A stretch of 64,000 nucleotides of DNA, taken from NCBI GenBank assembly GCA_916048095.2, contig OU696579.1:5987001-6051000 (forward strand). The letters are read 5' to 3'. This stretch comes from Sacculina carcini. Its lineage: Eukaryota; Arthropoda; Thecostraca; Sacculinidae. This document shows, piece after piece, positions 11,641 to 23,911 of this stretch; within the stretch, counting starts at the first letter, position 1; each line of letters starts with the position of its first letter. Both the position numbers and the translations under genes were made by a program. Below the pieces are notes generated by a model. It ran no database searches. It saw only the letters and a list, made by a program, of their open reading frames with translations, and was not told where the DNA came from.

Positions 11641-12096
11641 CGATCTCACACACAGACACACGCGCACTCACAGACACACGCGCACACAGACACACGGCCC
11701 GCACACGCACACACATACACAGGCACACAAACACGCGACTCACACACTGAGGGGCCGTCCCCAACAAGGGGGGGGCGCCAGGCACGAACGCACACACACA
11801 CACGGAGGGTCGGACCAGGCACGGAATTTAGCACCTAGCCGCGAAAACCTCAACCACTATCAGCAGCACAAATCACCACGAAAACGCAAATAGCCGGAGC
11901 GACACAAAAACACATCCGCACAGGACAATCTCTCAAACAAGAGTGAACACACACACACACACACATACACACACTTTTTGTGTGGCTGTTGTGGTGGATG
12001 GTTGTGTTTGAGCGAGTGACCTGTGATCGGTGTGTGTTGACTGTTGGTTGTGGTGGACGCTGTGTGTAAACGAGCGACCCGTGAACGGTGACCTTG
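11641..12096. other. CA-rich low-complexity stretch and probable LINE B 5' leader
   Basis: 11645-11810 is CACA/CACG-rich, with ggggggg near 11768. 11940-11975 is (CA)n. The interval 11975-12096 directly precedes the ORF1 start of LINE B and is probably its 5' untranslated region; no promoter motif is clear. Confidence 0.5.
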
Positions 12097-12668
12097 ATGG
12101 ACCAACACCAGTTGCAGCAAAGGTTTGAGTCAGAAATGAGTGACAAAGCCAAAAGAGACAAAAAGAAAGGTGAGGAAGACAGATTTGATAATATGGTAGC
12201 TAAAATCAGGGAGATAGAGGAAGAATTGATGAATATGAAAGAAAGCATCGAGGAAGTGAGAACCCAAAATTATCAACTGGAGAAAGAAAATGAACACAAA
12301 GATAGAGTAATTCAGGCTCTTCAGGAAAAAGTAAAGCAAATGGAAGAGAGGACTAAAAATGTCGAAGTGGTTGCTCAATCTGTAAATAGAGATGTCGACA
12401 GAATTGAAAAACAAAGCTCAAACTTCAACATGAACAAAGAGGTTACTGAAAAAATTCGTAACAATCCTAAGCTGATCAAGCAAACAGTAGATGTGAACAA
12501 ATCAGTCGTCTTCTTTGGAGTCGAAGAAGAAGACATCAAGAACAGGATATACAAAGACAAATAAGAAGCGGCAAAAATCAAGGATGTTATGAAAACATTA
12601 ACAGGAAACGAAATCGAACATTGCATTGAAGGATTTACCAGATTAGGCGCATACGAAAAAAACATAAA
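12097..12668 (+). pseudogene. LINE B copy 1, ORF1 5' part (coiled coil)
   Basis: ATG at 12097 (context TTGATGG) opens a charged protein. Residues about 20-115 are a long coiled coil (EIEEELMNMKESIEEV, NYQLEKENEHKDRVIQAL) as in ORF1 proteins of jockey/L1-like elements. A TAA at 12562-12564 interrupts it, but the frame continues (VMKTLTGNEIEHCIEGFTRLG) up to about 12668, where LINE D is inserted. The next residues, RPLKVTYVNSN, are found after 15828, so the two pieces are one ORF. Both this and the downstream piece are dead. Confidence 0.8.
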
Positions 12669-15600
12669 CATTCATTTGTTGACGCCATTGTTGACTTGAA
12701 ACAACGTACTGAGGACTCAAAAAACTGATTCTGAATGCTTTGATCCCAGTGAGCCCTCGCACCACCTTTCCTTCCGTCACTTCAATTATTCCTGTTGTCT
12801 CTGAATGGGAAATTAAGCCACAAATTGGCCTTCTCAACATTCGATCGGCCAGGAATAAGGTTTCTTACCTCACTGATCTCCTTTCAAGATATGGCCTAGA
12901 CCTCCTTTGCCTCACGGAAACTTGGCTACAAGATCTGGAATGTAACTCTTTCCTGGCGGCTTTACCTTCCGCATACTCTTTTTTGCACGCGTCGAGGTCT
13001 TCCTCGTCACATCACTCCAAAGGCGGTGGTGTTGGTATAGTTTTTCGCAAACCTTATTCTGCCCGCAAACATCAAACACTCACATTTGTTCCCATATCCT
13101 TTGAATACTTATCCCTAGTCACACATTACTCCTATGGCCAAATATTTTGTATTTCTATTGTCTACAGGCATAATGACGCAGGGACATTGCCTGCTTTCTT
13201 CGATGAGTTCTCTGCACTCATTGAGAATTTGACTGCGACATTCTCTGATTCTTTCGCTATCTTAGGGGACTTTAATTTCTGGACAAATGTGTCCCCTCCA
13301 ACTCCATCGACCCACAGATTCCTATCTCTTATAGATTCTTATGCACTTTCTCTACTCCCAAATTCTCCCACGCATATATCTGGCCACACACTAGACGTTG
13401 TTCTCGTTCCCTCTCCTCTCTTCATGCCCAACACTAGTAACCCCCTAGTGCAGGTTCTGCCACCTGATCAAAACATTTCCGACCACTCCCTGTTGCTGAT
13501 AACCCTACCTACTCTCCATTCAACTCCTACAATCCAGCCGGATTCCAAAACTATTTCCTTCCATGATTATCGGGTGTATGATCATGGCACGTTCTCATAT
13601 TACTTCGCTCAGTTCCTTCCGCCTCTTAGCTTCTTGAATTTACCTGCTGAACTCCTGGAGTCATTTTTAGACTCGCGGCTTTCTGGTATCCGAGATTTGC
13701 TTTTTCCTATCAAACACATTAAAACCTTGACTTCCCCTAAAAAACTAGATCTTCCGAAAAATATCATACAATCTAGGAGGGACTTGCGCAAACTTGAGCG
13801 GGTTTGGTCTCGAACTCGTTGCGATGCCGACTGGGAAGCATTTACCTCATATCGTCGAGCCTATATATCATCTCTCGAGAAATTCAAAGTTGATAGGGTT
13901 TCAAATCTGCTCGCCAATAATCATTCTTGTTCTCGGTGGTGCTTGCTAAACAAACTCATTGGTAAACAGACTCGTATATCTCCCTCATTCACTGCGAAAG
14001 AGTTTGCAAATTTCCTCATATCCAAGGCTTCTTCCCTTTTGGGAATTAACTCCTTCCCAGCACCAGTACCTCACACAGTAGTTAAAAGTGCAGTGAATCC
14101 TTTGCAGTCATTTGATCAATTAACTTTATTCGACACCTTACAAATTCTACGGAAAACAAGACCTTCGTCATGCCCCCGAAATCCCATTTGCTATGGAAAG
14201 ATTTCAAAAAGTATCTACTTATTAGCCCCTTTTTATACCCACCTCATCAACAGTTCTTTCCTCCAAGGCTCATTCTTCGCTTCAAAACACGCGGTTGTCA
14301 AACCTATACTAAAAAAACTAATTTAGACACGTTTTCTACAGCAAATTATCGCCCCATTTCCCTTCTAACATTCTCAGCCAAAATTATTGAAGCTGCAATT
14401 TACAAACAATTATCGCATTATATCATGGATAACAATTTTGTCGATCAATTTCAATCTGGTTTTATCAAACATAGATCCACCGAAACCGCTCTTCTCAAAA
14501 TTCAAAATGACGTTCTCCAACAGTTTTCATCTAAAACTCCAATTATCCTTATTTTAATCGACCTTTCCTCAGCTTTTGATTTAGTTGATCATTCTGTCCT
14601 CATCCAGGATCTTCGTTCATTTGGTATATCTGATTCTGCTCTTTCACTGTTCATTTCTTACCTATCCGACCGTAGCTTTTCTGTCCAAATTGATTCCGAT
14701 GAGTCCCCTTCACATCCAATCACTTCTGGTGTCCCCCAAGGATCTATCCTCGGACCCATTTTGTTCAACATTTTCATGTACTCCATTTGTCCTCTCCTCC
14801 GATCCATGTCTCTATCTTATCACCTTTTTGCCGACGATATACAAATATATTTACCTGCTTTTCGCGAGAAAGATATTCCTAACATATTCAACGCTATCAA
14901 TTCCTGGGCTTCCTCTAGATCACTTGTTATTAACCACTCTAAAACCCAATTCCTACTATTGCAAACCCCTTGTATGGATTTCCAAGTGAACCAACTGAAA
15001 ATACTGCCTCACGTTAAAAGTCTTGGTGTATATATTGATGCCTCACTCAGCTTCTCTCACCACATTAAAATCACTTTACGAAAGTGTCGCTATATACTAC
15101 GTAACCTCTATATGTCGCGTAAATACCTAGACCAACGTTCCTCCATTGCTCTAATTAATGCCTTTATTTTCCCCCATCTAAATTATTGTTCCTCTTTGTT
15201 TTATTCTCTACCAAAAAAAGACATTTCTTCCTTCCAATCTATTCTCAACCAATCGTGCCGTTTTGTTTTCAGACTTCCTTCCCGTCATCCTACCTCTCGA
15301 CACCTAAAAACATTGAGATGGCTTCCTTTTAAATATATGACCCAACACAAAATATGCTGTCTCACTTTCAAATTGATCAACTCCCCCTATCCTCCACCCT
15401 ATCTGAAGGAGCTGGTAGTGCCAGTCTCACACAACACTAACACTCGATCATCTAGTGCCCTTCTAGAACCCCGAGCAGTTTCCGAATCATCATGGTCTTC
15501 CAAATCCTTCCAATACATTGCCCCCCGTCTGTACAATAAACTTCCCCGTTCAATTATATCTTCCAGTTCCTATAAATCTTTCAGCAGCAAATTATATAAA

Positions 15601-15828
15601 CATCTTTTGGATGTGTACATAGATTCATGAGCCCACACCGATATCATTCGTTTTTCTGTTGTATACGTGTTTTTGTGTAACTCTTGTGTGTCTTATCCCG
15701 CTGTGAGCCCAAGTTTTTATTTTTTTATGATGCATTTTCATTTGTGTGTACATTGTGTGATTTGTATGTATATTTTCATCCATGCCAATACTTTGTTGTA
15801 TAAAGTGGCAATACATTTCTGATTTCTG
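12669..15828 (+). mobile_element. CR1-like LINE family D inserted in LINE B ORF1
   Basis: About 3.16 kb between the two halves of LINE B ORF1. It ends with a short tandem tail (ATTTCTG twice, 15810-15828), the type of 3' repeat that CR1/L2 elements carry. The exact 5' edge (12665-12700) and target duplication cannot be fixed by eye. It contains a nearly intact ORF2 and no ORF1, so it is 5'-truncated or arrived as an ORF2-only copy. Confidence 0.8.
12743..15630 (+). pseudogene. LINE D ORF2: endonuclease plus reverse transcriptase, one frameshift
   Basis: The first open stretch, up to 14326, encodes an APE endonuclease with its expected residues: LLNIRS (Asn), LTETWL (Glu), VYRHND, GDFNFW (Asp/Asn), GHTLDVVL and SDHS. 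It then passes into the RT linker and stops just after KPILKK. The next frame (from about 14316) takes over with NYRPISLLTFSAK, LIDLSSAFDLVDH, TSGVPQGSILGP, FADDIQIYL and the C-terminal region to a TGA at 15628. The switch is at a run of seven A at about 14311-14317, so one lost base (real or a sequencing error) explains it. All catalytic motifs remain, so this is a young copy. No good ATG is seen at the 5' end. Confidence 0.85.
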
Positions 15829-18800
15829 ACCTCTAAAAGTGACCTATGTAAATTCGAACAAAGTGGAAGAAGTGATCAGAAGTGCAAAAACTCTCAAAGA
15901 GTCGGACAAATGGAAAAATGTGAATATTAGTAGATCTTTGAGCAAAGAAGATAGAGAAAAAATAAATGAACTGCTGAATGTAGCAAAAGAAAAAAATAAG
16001 CAAAGAACAGAAGAGGAAGAAAATCTTTTTTTTCTACAAAGTAGTGGGACTACAAGTAAAAAAGTGGTATCTGAAGAAAAAAGAGAACCCAACATAAAGA
16101 TATACAGAAACAAAGGATTGAATATCATCTACTCAAACGTAGATGGTCTTGTATCAAAACTGAATGAGTTCAATGATTATATTGAAGAAAATATACCAGA
16201 CGTTATCTGTGTAACTGAAACAAAAATGTGTCAAAATTTACACAATGAAGTACTACGTTGTACAGGCTACAACATATGGCGAAGAGAGAGGCAAAGTAAG
16301 ACTGGTGGAGGTGTAATGATCCTAACAGCAGATAAATTGCGAGTAAAAAAATGTGATCTAGCAAATGAAAATGCAGAATTGATTGCGGTAGAAATCATGA
16401 TGGATGTCAGAGTAACTGTGGCTGTGGTTTATATGGCCACCAAGAACCAGTGCATGGAAATTGGATGAATACAAAAATTTAAGAGAAAATACAATCAAAA
16501 GTATAAGAGAGGTTCTGACAAAAACTGAAACAGGTGAAAAAGACTTGATTATTACTGGCGATTTGAATTGTAAAGTCAATTGGAAAAGCCCTTACATTGA
16601 TGACACATCTGATCATCTGAAAAAAGATTTGATCGATCTCAACCAGGACTACTTTTTAACTCAGCATGTGGAAGAAGACACAAGACAAAGAGGAACTGAC
16701 CAGTCATCTCTCCTCGATGTTGTGTTCACCAAACGAGCAGATCAAGTAGAAAACTTGACCTATGAACCACCATTTGGTAAGAGTGATCATGTGGTTATTT
16801 CCTTCAGATATATTCTAAGCAAAGATATCATAATACCTGGAGAAGTCGCTACAAGCATACCACATTATGAGAAAGGTAATTATGAAAAGCTAAACAGGTT
16901 TTACTCAAGAAAGAATTGGGACCACGAGATTGATGACTCTGACGTAAACAATATATAAAAAACATTTTGTCGCATCTACAAAGAAGGAGTGGACAAATAC
17001 ATTCCTATCAGAAGAAAATAGATGAGAAAGAAGCAGTGGCTCAGTGAGGAATGTATGAAAGCAAAAAAAGAAAGAGACCAGCAATGGAGGCGATATCGAA
17101 CAAACAAGGATACAGAAAGTTACCCAAGATATAAAATCTGTCGAAATAGATATACGAGAATAAGAAGAGAAGCACAATCAAAATTCGAAGAAGACGTTGT
17201 CAATAACATCAAAGACAAGCCGAAATTATTCTACCACTACATCAACAGCCGCATTAAAGTGAAAAAGAAAATACAGCATATATACGAAAGCGGTACGGCA
17301 TACACAGATGGAAAAGATATATGCGAAATATTGAACAAGCAATTTCACTCGGTCTTTTCAGAGAACGACACATGGATTCCTCCTGAGGAAAGCATAGAGA
17401 GTACGCCAAAAATGCAGGACATCAAAATATCATGCAGTCAAATATAAAAAGAACTGTTATCTTTGGATAAATATAAATCATGTGGTCCAGACGATATTTC
17501 CAGTTTTGTATTGAAGATTTGTGCGAAAACGCTGAGCAGACCTCTAGAAATAATTATGAACGCCTCGTTGAGACAGGGCAAATTACCAGACATATGGAAA
17601 CAGGCCAATATTACCCCATTGTTCAAAAATGGGAAAGCTGAGAATGCTGCAAATTATAGGCCAATATCACTAACGAGTGTCGTTTGCAAAATTATAGAAA
17701 AAATTATTAGAAAAGAATGGACCAGATTTCTCGAAACCAATAGAATCCTGTCAGATCAACAATTTGGATTCAGGTCTCAAAAATCAACTACTGCGAATCT
17801 CATCAGTTTCTATAGTAGAATTATTGAAAATATACAAGAGAGAGAGCAATGGACCGATGCAGTTTACATTGATTTTGAGAAGGCCTTCAATAAGGTCCCT
17901 CATGATAAGCTGATCTATAAACTAGTGAAATACGGAAAAATTGGCAAACAACTGGTCACAGTCTTGGCGCACAGTCTAAACACAGTCTTGGCGCCGATCA
18001 TGTTCAACTTATACATAAATGATATTCAGGATGTCGTGCCGCCAGACATATACATGAACATGTTGGCCGACGATGTCAAACTTCAAAAAAATATTTGCAG
18101 CCTAGAAGATTTTGTAGACTTACAGACATGTATAGAAAATTTGGAACTGTGGAGTGATCACTGGCAAATGTCATTTAATACAAACAAATGTCGAATTGTA
18201 CGATTCGGGACGAGTAAATTCAGACCAAACTATTCTTACATCATGAATAATATACCATTACAGGATTCGCAAAAAGAAAAAGACCTTGGAGTAATAATGA
18301 ATCACAAGCTGTCTCCTGAAAACCATATATCCGAAATAGTGAAAAAGACAAAATGCAAAATTGCACATATTAGAACAGCTTTCACATATATCAACGCCGA
18401 AATGTTAAGAAAGTTAATAATAGCTATCATCAGACCATCTCTAGAATACGCTGTCACAATATGGAGTCCGCATTTACAGAAGCACAAGGAAAAACTAGAG
18501 AAAGTACAAAAATCAGCTACAAAAATATCACACGAGACAAGACATTTAGGCTACAATGAAAGACTGAGAAAATTGAACCTATCTACACTAGAAGAAAAAA
18601 GAGTTAGAGGAGATGTGATAGCTATATATAGATATATGACAGGCAAAGAAAATATTCAAAATACCAGTCTCTTCCAGCCGACCAGTTCCACACGTTTACA
18701 TGCTCTAAGTCTTCAAAAAAGTAGAGCCAAAAAAGATATAAAGAAGTACAGTTTTTCTCAACGTAGTATAGATTATTGGAATAGAATACCGCAAAATATA

Positions 18801-18971
18801 AAAGGACAGCCAACAACAAGTAAAATCAAAGAAAATTATGATCTCGGCATTATGGAAGGCAGGAGACACGAGTTTCTGACTCATTCCTGCGCGAACAACT
18901 CGGTAGGAACACACACACACACACACACATACACACACATTTTGACGTTGCATCGAATTGTGCACAGTTGA
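15829..18971 (+). pseudogene. LINE B copy 1, rest of ORF1 plus endonuclease and RT
   Basis: Starts in ORF1 (RPLKVTYVNSN) and runs without a stop into the endonuclease (IIYSNVDGLVSKLNEF, VTETKM), so ORF1 and ORF2 appear fused in this family. A frame change near 16440 is followed by endonuclease motifs GDLNCKVNW, SSLLDVVF and KSDHVV. In-frame stops lie at 16956, 17019 and 17445; the first two are shared with copy 2. The RT keeps NYRPISL and IDFEKAFNKVPH but has lost the segment with GVPQG: a 14-bp duplicated cacagtcttggcgc sequence (about 17957-17992) replaces it, and the active-site box reads LADDV. The C-terminal region matches LINE A. Dead. Confidence 0.88.
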
Positions 18972-19237
18972 CGCGCACAAACACTGGGGGGTAGGCTGTG
19001 TTCAGTGGGGATGAGGAGGCGTTGCTGCAGAGGGCTCATTCTGACTGCTGGTGCATGCAAGCCTGGTGGCAAGATGGGGATGAAGGGGGTTGTTGTTGTG
19101 GGCCCTGAACTATGCTTGAACACGCACAAACACCGAAACACACACACACACACACAGTCATACACAGTCATACACAAACAAATACACACACATCACAGAC
19201 AAACACACTGACACACACACACACACACACTGACACA

Positions 19238-19276
<39 letters not shown>

Positions 19277-19369
19277 ACACACACACACACTGACACACAC
19301 ACACACATACTGACACACAAACACACACAAACACGCACTCACAAATATATATATATCGAATACGGAGCA
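18905..19369. repeat. LINE B 3' UTR and microsatellites
   Basis: (CA)n at 18909-18940, then about 190 bp of unique 3' UTR (from attttgacgttgcatcg at 18941) and a long (CA)n/(CTGACA) mixture to 19335. The same order is at 40640-40990 and 44190-44280 in the second copy. Confidence 0.85.
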
Positions 19370-19997
19370 TTCAGTCGCACATTCAAACGTACAGACATAA
19401 AGACAATACATATAACACAACATGCATACAAGCACATATATGTGGCTGAATTGCAATGGCAGAATGACGTGTGTAGAGTGTAGTATGATTGCAGAATCAA
19501 ACCAGCTCACATAAGCACAATATCATATACTGAGCGTTCATCCTGCAATAAGAACGACTAGGAAGTGGCAGAAAGAAAAGCATATCGTAAAATGATATCG
19601 TAAAACACGTGCAATCAACAATTGTCACCCTTGCCGTATCTCGTGTACATCGTTATCGGTGACCGTGTCAAGAGAGCGACTTGAATGTGCTGAGCCCCAA
19701 TTATGTGTCAATCTCTCCTGATTACGCTTCCCGCAAAACAAACTTTGATCAAGAACATTTCGAGTGCAGTTTCGCCAAGCCCCCAAGCATCATTTTCATA
19801 AATTTCCATAGGCGATCGATCAATGATGGAATGCGTTCATCATTGATCTAGTTGCAAGTTGACATACAAGTGAACCTCATAAGGCTAAATCAGCCAGGTA
19901 TATAAAAGATGCTTCTCTTCTATTATGTCGCCTCTGTACTAAAATTAAATAACTTCATAACACAAGTGATTGCAGAGTATCAATAATGACTGATCAT
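19370..19997. other. non-coding flank shared with 44281-44923
   Basis: About 630 bp between LINE B's microsatellite and hAT-3, with no open frame of note and no family recognised. Its presence at the same place in the second copy (44281-44923), with only scattered differences, is part of the evidence for the segmental duplication. Confidence 0.75.
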
Positions 19998-20407
19998 TAG
20001 GCCTGTCAAAAAAGTAACCTAAAAATTAGAAAAAGGTAACTATATTTTCGAGAAAAAGTAACCTAAAAAAGTAACCTAAAAAGCCTATGAGTTTTTATGT
20101 TATCATCACTTTTGTATCGCTTTATCACATGTTTATCACGCCTTTGATGATTAGTGTGCTATATGAAATACACGGTTTGTTTGATGTTTGTTCTTGAACA
20201 TAAAAAGTAACCTAATAACCAATAAAGTAACCTAAAAATAACCCCCTTCAAAAAAGTTCAATTTCTGTTTGTAATTCTGAAGGAAGAAAATACACCAGTC
20301 CTTCTTTTCTATTCTCTTTCCGAGTTGGTACTATTTTTCCACCCTCTCTACGATCTGGTACCATTTTTACAACAAACCACCATAAGTGACTTGATATGAT
20401 TTGGCTA

Positions 20408-20612
20408 CAACAACAACAACAACAACATGTATTTAATATAGCGCCAAATATACCATGGTGCGATGACAGGATGAGGTAAAAAATAATATAGTATGTATGT
20501 TTATAAAATAAATGAAACAAATGTCAGAATAGCTAAGAGCATGACAGACAAAATTTAACATGCGTATATACAAAAGAAAAGCACGAACCCAAAACTCGCT
20601 CGCAAAAAGCTA
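20408..20612 (-). mobile_element. SINE-like insert with LINE F-type 3' tail
   Basis: About 200 bp absent from hAT-3 copy 3, so inserted. On the minus strand it ends with GCGCTATATTAAATACATG followed by (TTG)n, the same 3' end as LINE F at 45370-45391, while its body differs from LINE F. A short GCTCGCAAAAA duplication near 20598-20622 may be the target duplication. It could be a SINE using the LINE F machinery, or the 3' stub of a related LINE. Confidence 0.55.
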
Positions 20613-20923
20613 AGCTCGCAAAAAGGAGCATAACCAGCAAAATGTAATTAAAAGTGGAAAGCTAATAAAAATGCGAAACACAATCATTGCAAATGTAAAT
20701 ATTCTTAGTAATGGTCGCAATAATGTTCTCTATATTGTTTCAATGGAACCTTTTATCAAATAGAACGTGCTACAGATTGTATATTTGCGTGAGCGTAAAC
20801 ACTGCATGTGTGAATGACCCCCGTCCTCCCATATGTAGCACCCTGTGCTCACAGTCTTATAAATGTCAAACTAGGGAATATGGCGCTATCTCACGCCCTG
20901 AAAATCACGTGCTAACTCCTGTT

Positions 20924-21172
20924 TGTTTTGGTCTGGATCTTTATTGACGAGAACACTTGACTATACAAAAATACATTAACACGATAACACATGAATACCT
21001 GCGACACAATACACACACCTCTCACTCGAACCGTAATAACGTCACTGCCTTCAAGGCCACTGCTGTGCGCACACTGATTCATCATCCGTTGCCATGGCGA
21101 TGCCAACGCATGGAATAGACTGCGGGCGCCATCTCTTGGCAGGATCGGCTACTACAGCTTAGCACTCGCACA
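20924..21172 (-). repeat. Gypsy-1 3' LTR (deleted copy)
   Basis: 249 bp. In element orientation it starts TGTGCGAGTGC and ends CCAGACCAAAACA, with AATAAAG near its end as a likely polyadenylation signal. The pol ORF enters its first 21 bases. Confidence 0.93.
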
Positions 21173-23911
21173 CGCCCCCATAGACGTCCGCATCACTTCG
21201 ATGAGTCTTTGAGGACGTCTTCGTTCTCTGGTAGACCTCCGCAGTTGTGGATGCGTTGAACACGGTTCTGGGCTCGGCGCCTCGTCGGTCGACTGGAGCG
21301 TCGGATGCTCCGGATCTCGTCTCATCACATGACCGTACCGGCGACGAATGTGTCGTCGGTTTCGAGAGACCACACGTCCGCTCGACAGCTTGATGAGGTA
21401 GCGCCTGTGCGCCAGGCTTTCGACGACCACACCGTACCTGCTCCATTCCTTTGTGATATGACACTGCACCGCCACATGATTTCCCGGGCTCAGGTCTAGC
21501 AGGTCTTTGGCACGTCCGTCGTACCTCTCGTCCACGTTTGTCTGTTGTTCGCGCCTTGTATGCTCAGCTTCCTCGCTCGATTTCTGCCATTCCGCAGAGA
21601 ACTGGCGTCTATGTGCAGGAATCATGTCCCGCACTGGTCGTCCATAGAGTATCTCGGCTGGAGATCTTCCGTCCGGTCCTGGAGTGTTTCTTTGTTGGAG
21701 AATTCCCTTTGACCATTCATCAGGATCAAATCCTCCTCTTTCCGCCTTCCAGCACTTTTTGATGAGTGTTTTCGCCGTCTTGATCGCTGCCTCCGCCCTC
21801 CCATTGAATTGCGGATAGTGTGGTGAGGAACGCACGTGTTCGAATTTCCAACGTTCAGCGAATCGGACGAAATCTCCTGACGTGAACTGGGGGCCTCCAT
21901 CGGAGTATATGGTTACCGGCACACCCACCATGCAGAACACGGTCCGTAATGTGTCGAGCAGCTTCCCCGTCACTGAAGATGAGCCCAAGTCGTTAACAAA
22001 TTGCCATCCAGAGAGGTGGTCGACCAACACAACGAATTTGTGCCCTCCATACTCGCAGAAGTCGATGGAAACGAACTCAAAAGGTCGAGAGGCTTGTTTG
22101 TGATGTCTGATAGTCTCGGCGGCTTGCGATGGTAAGTACTTTTGACATGTCGTGCATTGCTTCGTCATGTTGTCGATGTCATTGTCCACTCCTGGCCAAT
22201 ACACAACCTGGCGAGCTCTCTGTTTCGTCTTCTCTTTACCCGCATGACTTGCGTGTAGCTCGTTCAGGATTCCCCGTCGTAACGCCTTCGGAATCACAAG
22301 TCGTCGACCGTAGAAGACAAGATCATCCTCCACTGATAGGCGTTCACGCACAGTCCAATATGGCTGGATCATGGGGTCCATATCGCCTTTGCGATCCGGA
22401 AAACCATCCAAGATGACTTTTCGAAGTATCTGCATTTCCGAGTCGGAAGAACTTGCACTCCGAACCTGCTGCAAGTTGGTGTCTGACATGTCAGGTTCAG
22501 CGGCTACACATGCCACGATGGTCGTCTCTTCCTCGGTGTCTTCAGACTCTTGTGGTGATGATGTCGGGAAACGTGACAGAAGACGCTCACTGAAGACGTC
22601 TGGAATTTCGTCGAATAGGTTGACCACTGACGATGGCGATTCCCGTTGGGATTTGCGCTCGGCGACGCTTCTTACGACCGGCGTCTGCATTTGCGAAGGA
22701 TAATCGCTCGGAATCAGTTTCAAAGCCCGACAAACGTGCCAAGAGAGCAGCAACCCAGTCACTCCTTTGATGACGTGGATGTCCACACTCACTTCTGTCC
22801 CGCCGATGGCGATTGTAGTCGGGCAGACTCCAGCTGGCTCCATGCGGAATCCGTCAGCTGACACTGGCTGATCGGTGCTTGGCAGCAGATTGTTCTCGTC
22901 CTCGAATTTGTTGAGCACGTCCAGACCGGCGACAGTTATGTCTGCTCCAGTGTCTGGAAGAGCCGAAGCGGTGACACACCCGTCAACTACGACGTCCACA
23001 CGTGGTGCTCTGAGCGACGTGACGCTCGACACTATCGCAGCTGACACGGGTTTGTCGTCTGGCGACTTGTTTCTCCGTCTGTTGTCACTGTTTTTCCCCA
23101 TCGCAGTGCGACATTTCTTGGCAAAGTGTCCAAGTTTCCCACATCGTCTGCATTCTTGATCACGTGCCGGACATTTGTTTTCAGGCGTGTGTTGCCTCCC
23201 ACAGCGGCTGCACTCACGTTGCTCTGAGGTGGTTCCAGACCTTTGATGTCTGGGTCGGTGTCCTCCGACGCCGTGTACGCGGTTGACTCTGTCGGTCTCT
23301 ATACGTTCGGTGTCACGACAGGCAGCTTCTTCTGCGCGACAGATGTCCACAGCCATAGACAGCTTCAGATTATTGACGCTGCACTGCTTCTTGATCGTGC
23401 ACGAGTCTTGTATGCCCATGACGATTCTATCTCGAACGAGGCTGTCCTTGCAGGTGTCACAGAAGTTGCACGAGGTACTCAGTTCTCGCAGGCTAATGAG
23501 AAAATCATCAAAAGTTTCACCGGCGTTTTGTTTTCGAGAGTTAAAATTTTTCCTCTCGATCACCTCATTTACTTGCCCTTTGGCGTAGATGTCCAGGTGT
23601 TGCAGAATTGTGTCGATTTTGTCCCGGTCGGCCTCTGGAATGTCGAGACTTTTGACAATTCGCAGAGATTCGTCGCTTAGACACGACCGTAAGACCGCCA
23701 TTTGAATTGCACGACTTTGGCTTCTGAGTCCTGAAAGCAGAACGTAATCGTTCCAGCGTTCTCGCCATATGCTGAATGACTCCCTTCGATCGACAGATAA
23801 GTCCAGTTTTGTTGGAGGAACAATTTTCCCACTCCACGCGAATCGATTGACCGCTTCGTTCAGCTCTGATGTAGGCTGCGCACTGGTTTCGGCTGATGTA
23901 GGCTGCGCCAT
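21152..23911 (-). CDS. Gypsy-1 gag-protease-integrase polyprotein lacking RT
   Basis: A single 919-residue ORF. Start ATG is at 23909-23911, its A being the terminal LTR base. Order: gag (about residues 1-200), two zinc knuckles (CSRCGRQHTPENKC, CRRCGKLGHFAKKC), aspartic protease (LPDTGADITVAG), then directly the integrase: zinc-binding HASHAGKEK and CTTCQKY, catalytic Asp in SIDFCEYGG, Asp in YSDGGPQFTS, Glu in NGRAEAAIKTAK, and a basic C-terminal tail. RT and RNase H are missing through an in-frame 440-codon loss with no stop, so a shortened gag-PR-IN protein could be made. It could be mobilised only with RT supplied by a full copy. Whether the frame was kept by chance or selection is unknown. 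Confidence 0.9.
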   Translation of the reverse strand: MAQPTSAETSAQPTSELNEAVNRFAWSGKIVPPTKLDLSVDRRESFSIWRERWNDYVLLSGLRSQSRAIQMAVLRSCLSDESLRIVKSLDIPEADRDKIDTILQHLDIYAKGQVNEVIERKNFNSRKQNAGETFDDFLISLRELSTSCNFCDTCKDSLVRDRIVMGIQDSCTIKKQCSVNNLKLSMAVDICRAEEAACRDTERIETDRVNRVHGVGGHRPRHQRSGTTSEQRECSRCGRQHTPENKCPARDQECRRCGKLGHFAKKCRTAMGKNSDNRRRNKSPDDKPVSAAIVSSVTSLRAPRVDVVVDGCVTASALPDTGADITVAGLDVLNKFEDENNLLPSTDQPVSADGFRMEPAGVCPTTIAIGGTEVSVDIHVIKGVTGLLLSWHVCRALKLIPSDYPSQMQTPVVRSVAERKSQRESPSSVVNLFDEIPDVFSERLLSRFPTSSPQESEDTEEETTIVACVAAEPDMSDTNLQQVRSASSSDSEMQILRKVILDGFPDRKGDMDPMIQPYWTVRERLSVEDDLVFYGRRLVIPKALRRGILNELHASHAGKEKTKQRARQVVYWPGVDNDIDNMTKQCTTCQKYLPSQAAETIRHHKQASRPFEFVSIDFCEYGGHKFVVLVDHLSGWQFVNDLGSSSVTGKLLDTLRTVFCMVGVPVTIYSDGGPQFTSGDFVRFAERWKFEHVRSSPHYPQFNGRAEAAIKTAKTLIKKCWKAERGGFDPDEWSKGILQQRNTPGPDGRSPAEILYGRPVRDMIPAHRRQFSAEWQKSSEEAEHTRREQQTNVDERYDGRAKDLLDLSPGNHVAVQCHITKEWSRYGVVVESLAHRRYLIKLSSGRVVSRNRRHIRRRYGHVMRRDPEHPTLQSTDEAPSPEPCSTHPQLRRSTRERRRPQRLIEVMRTSMGACASAKL

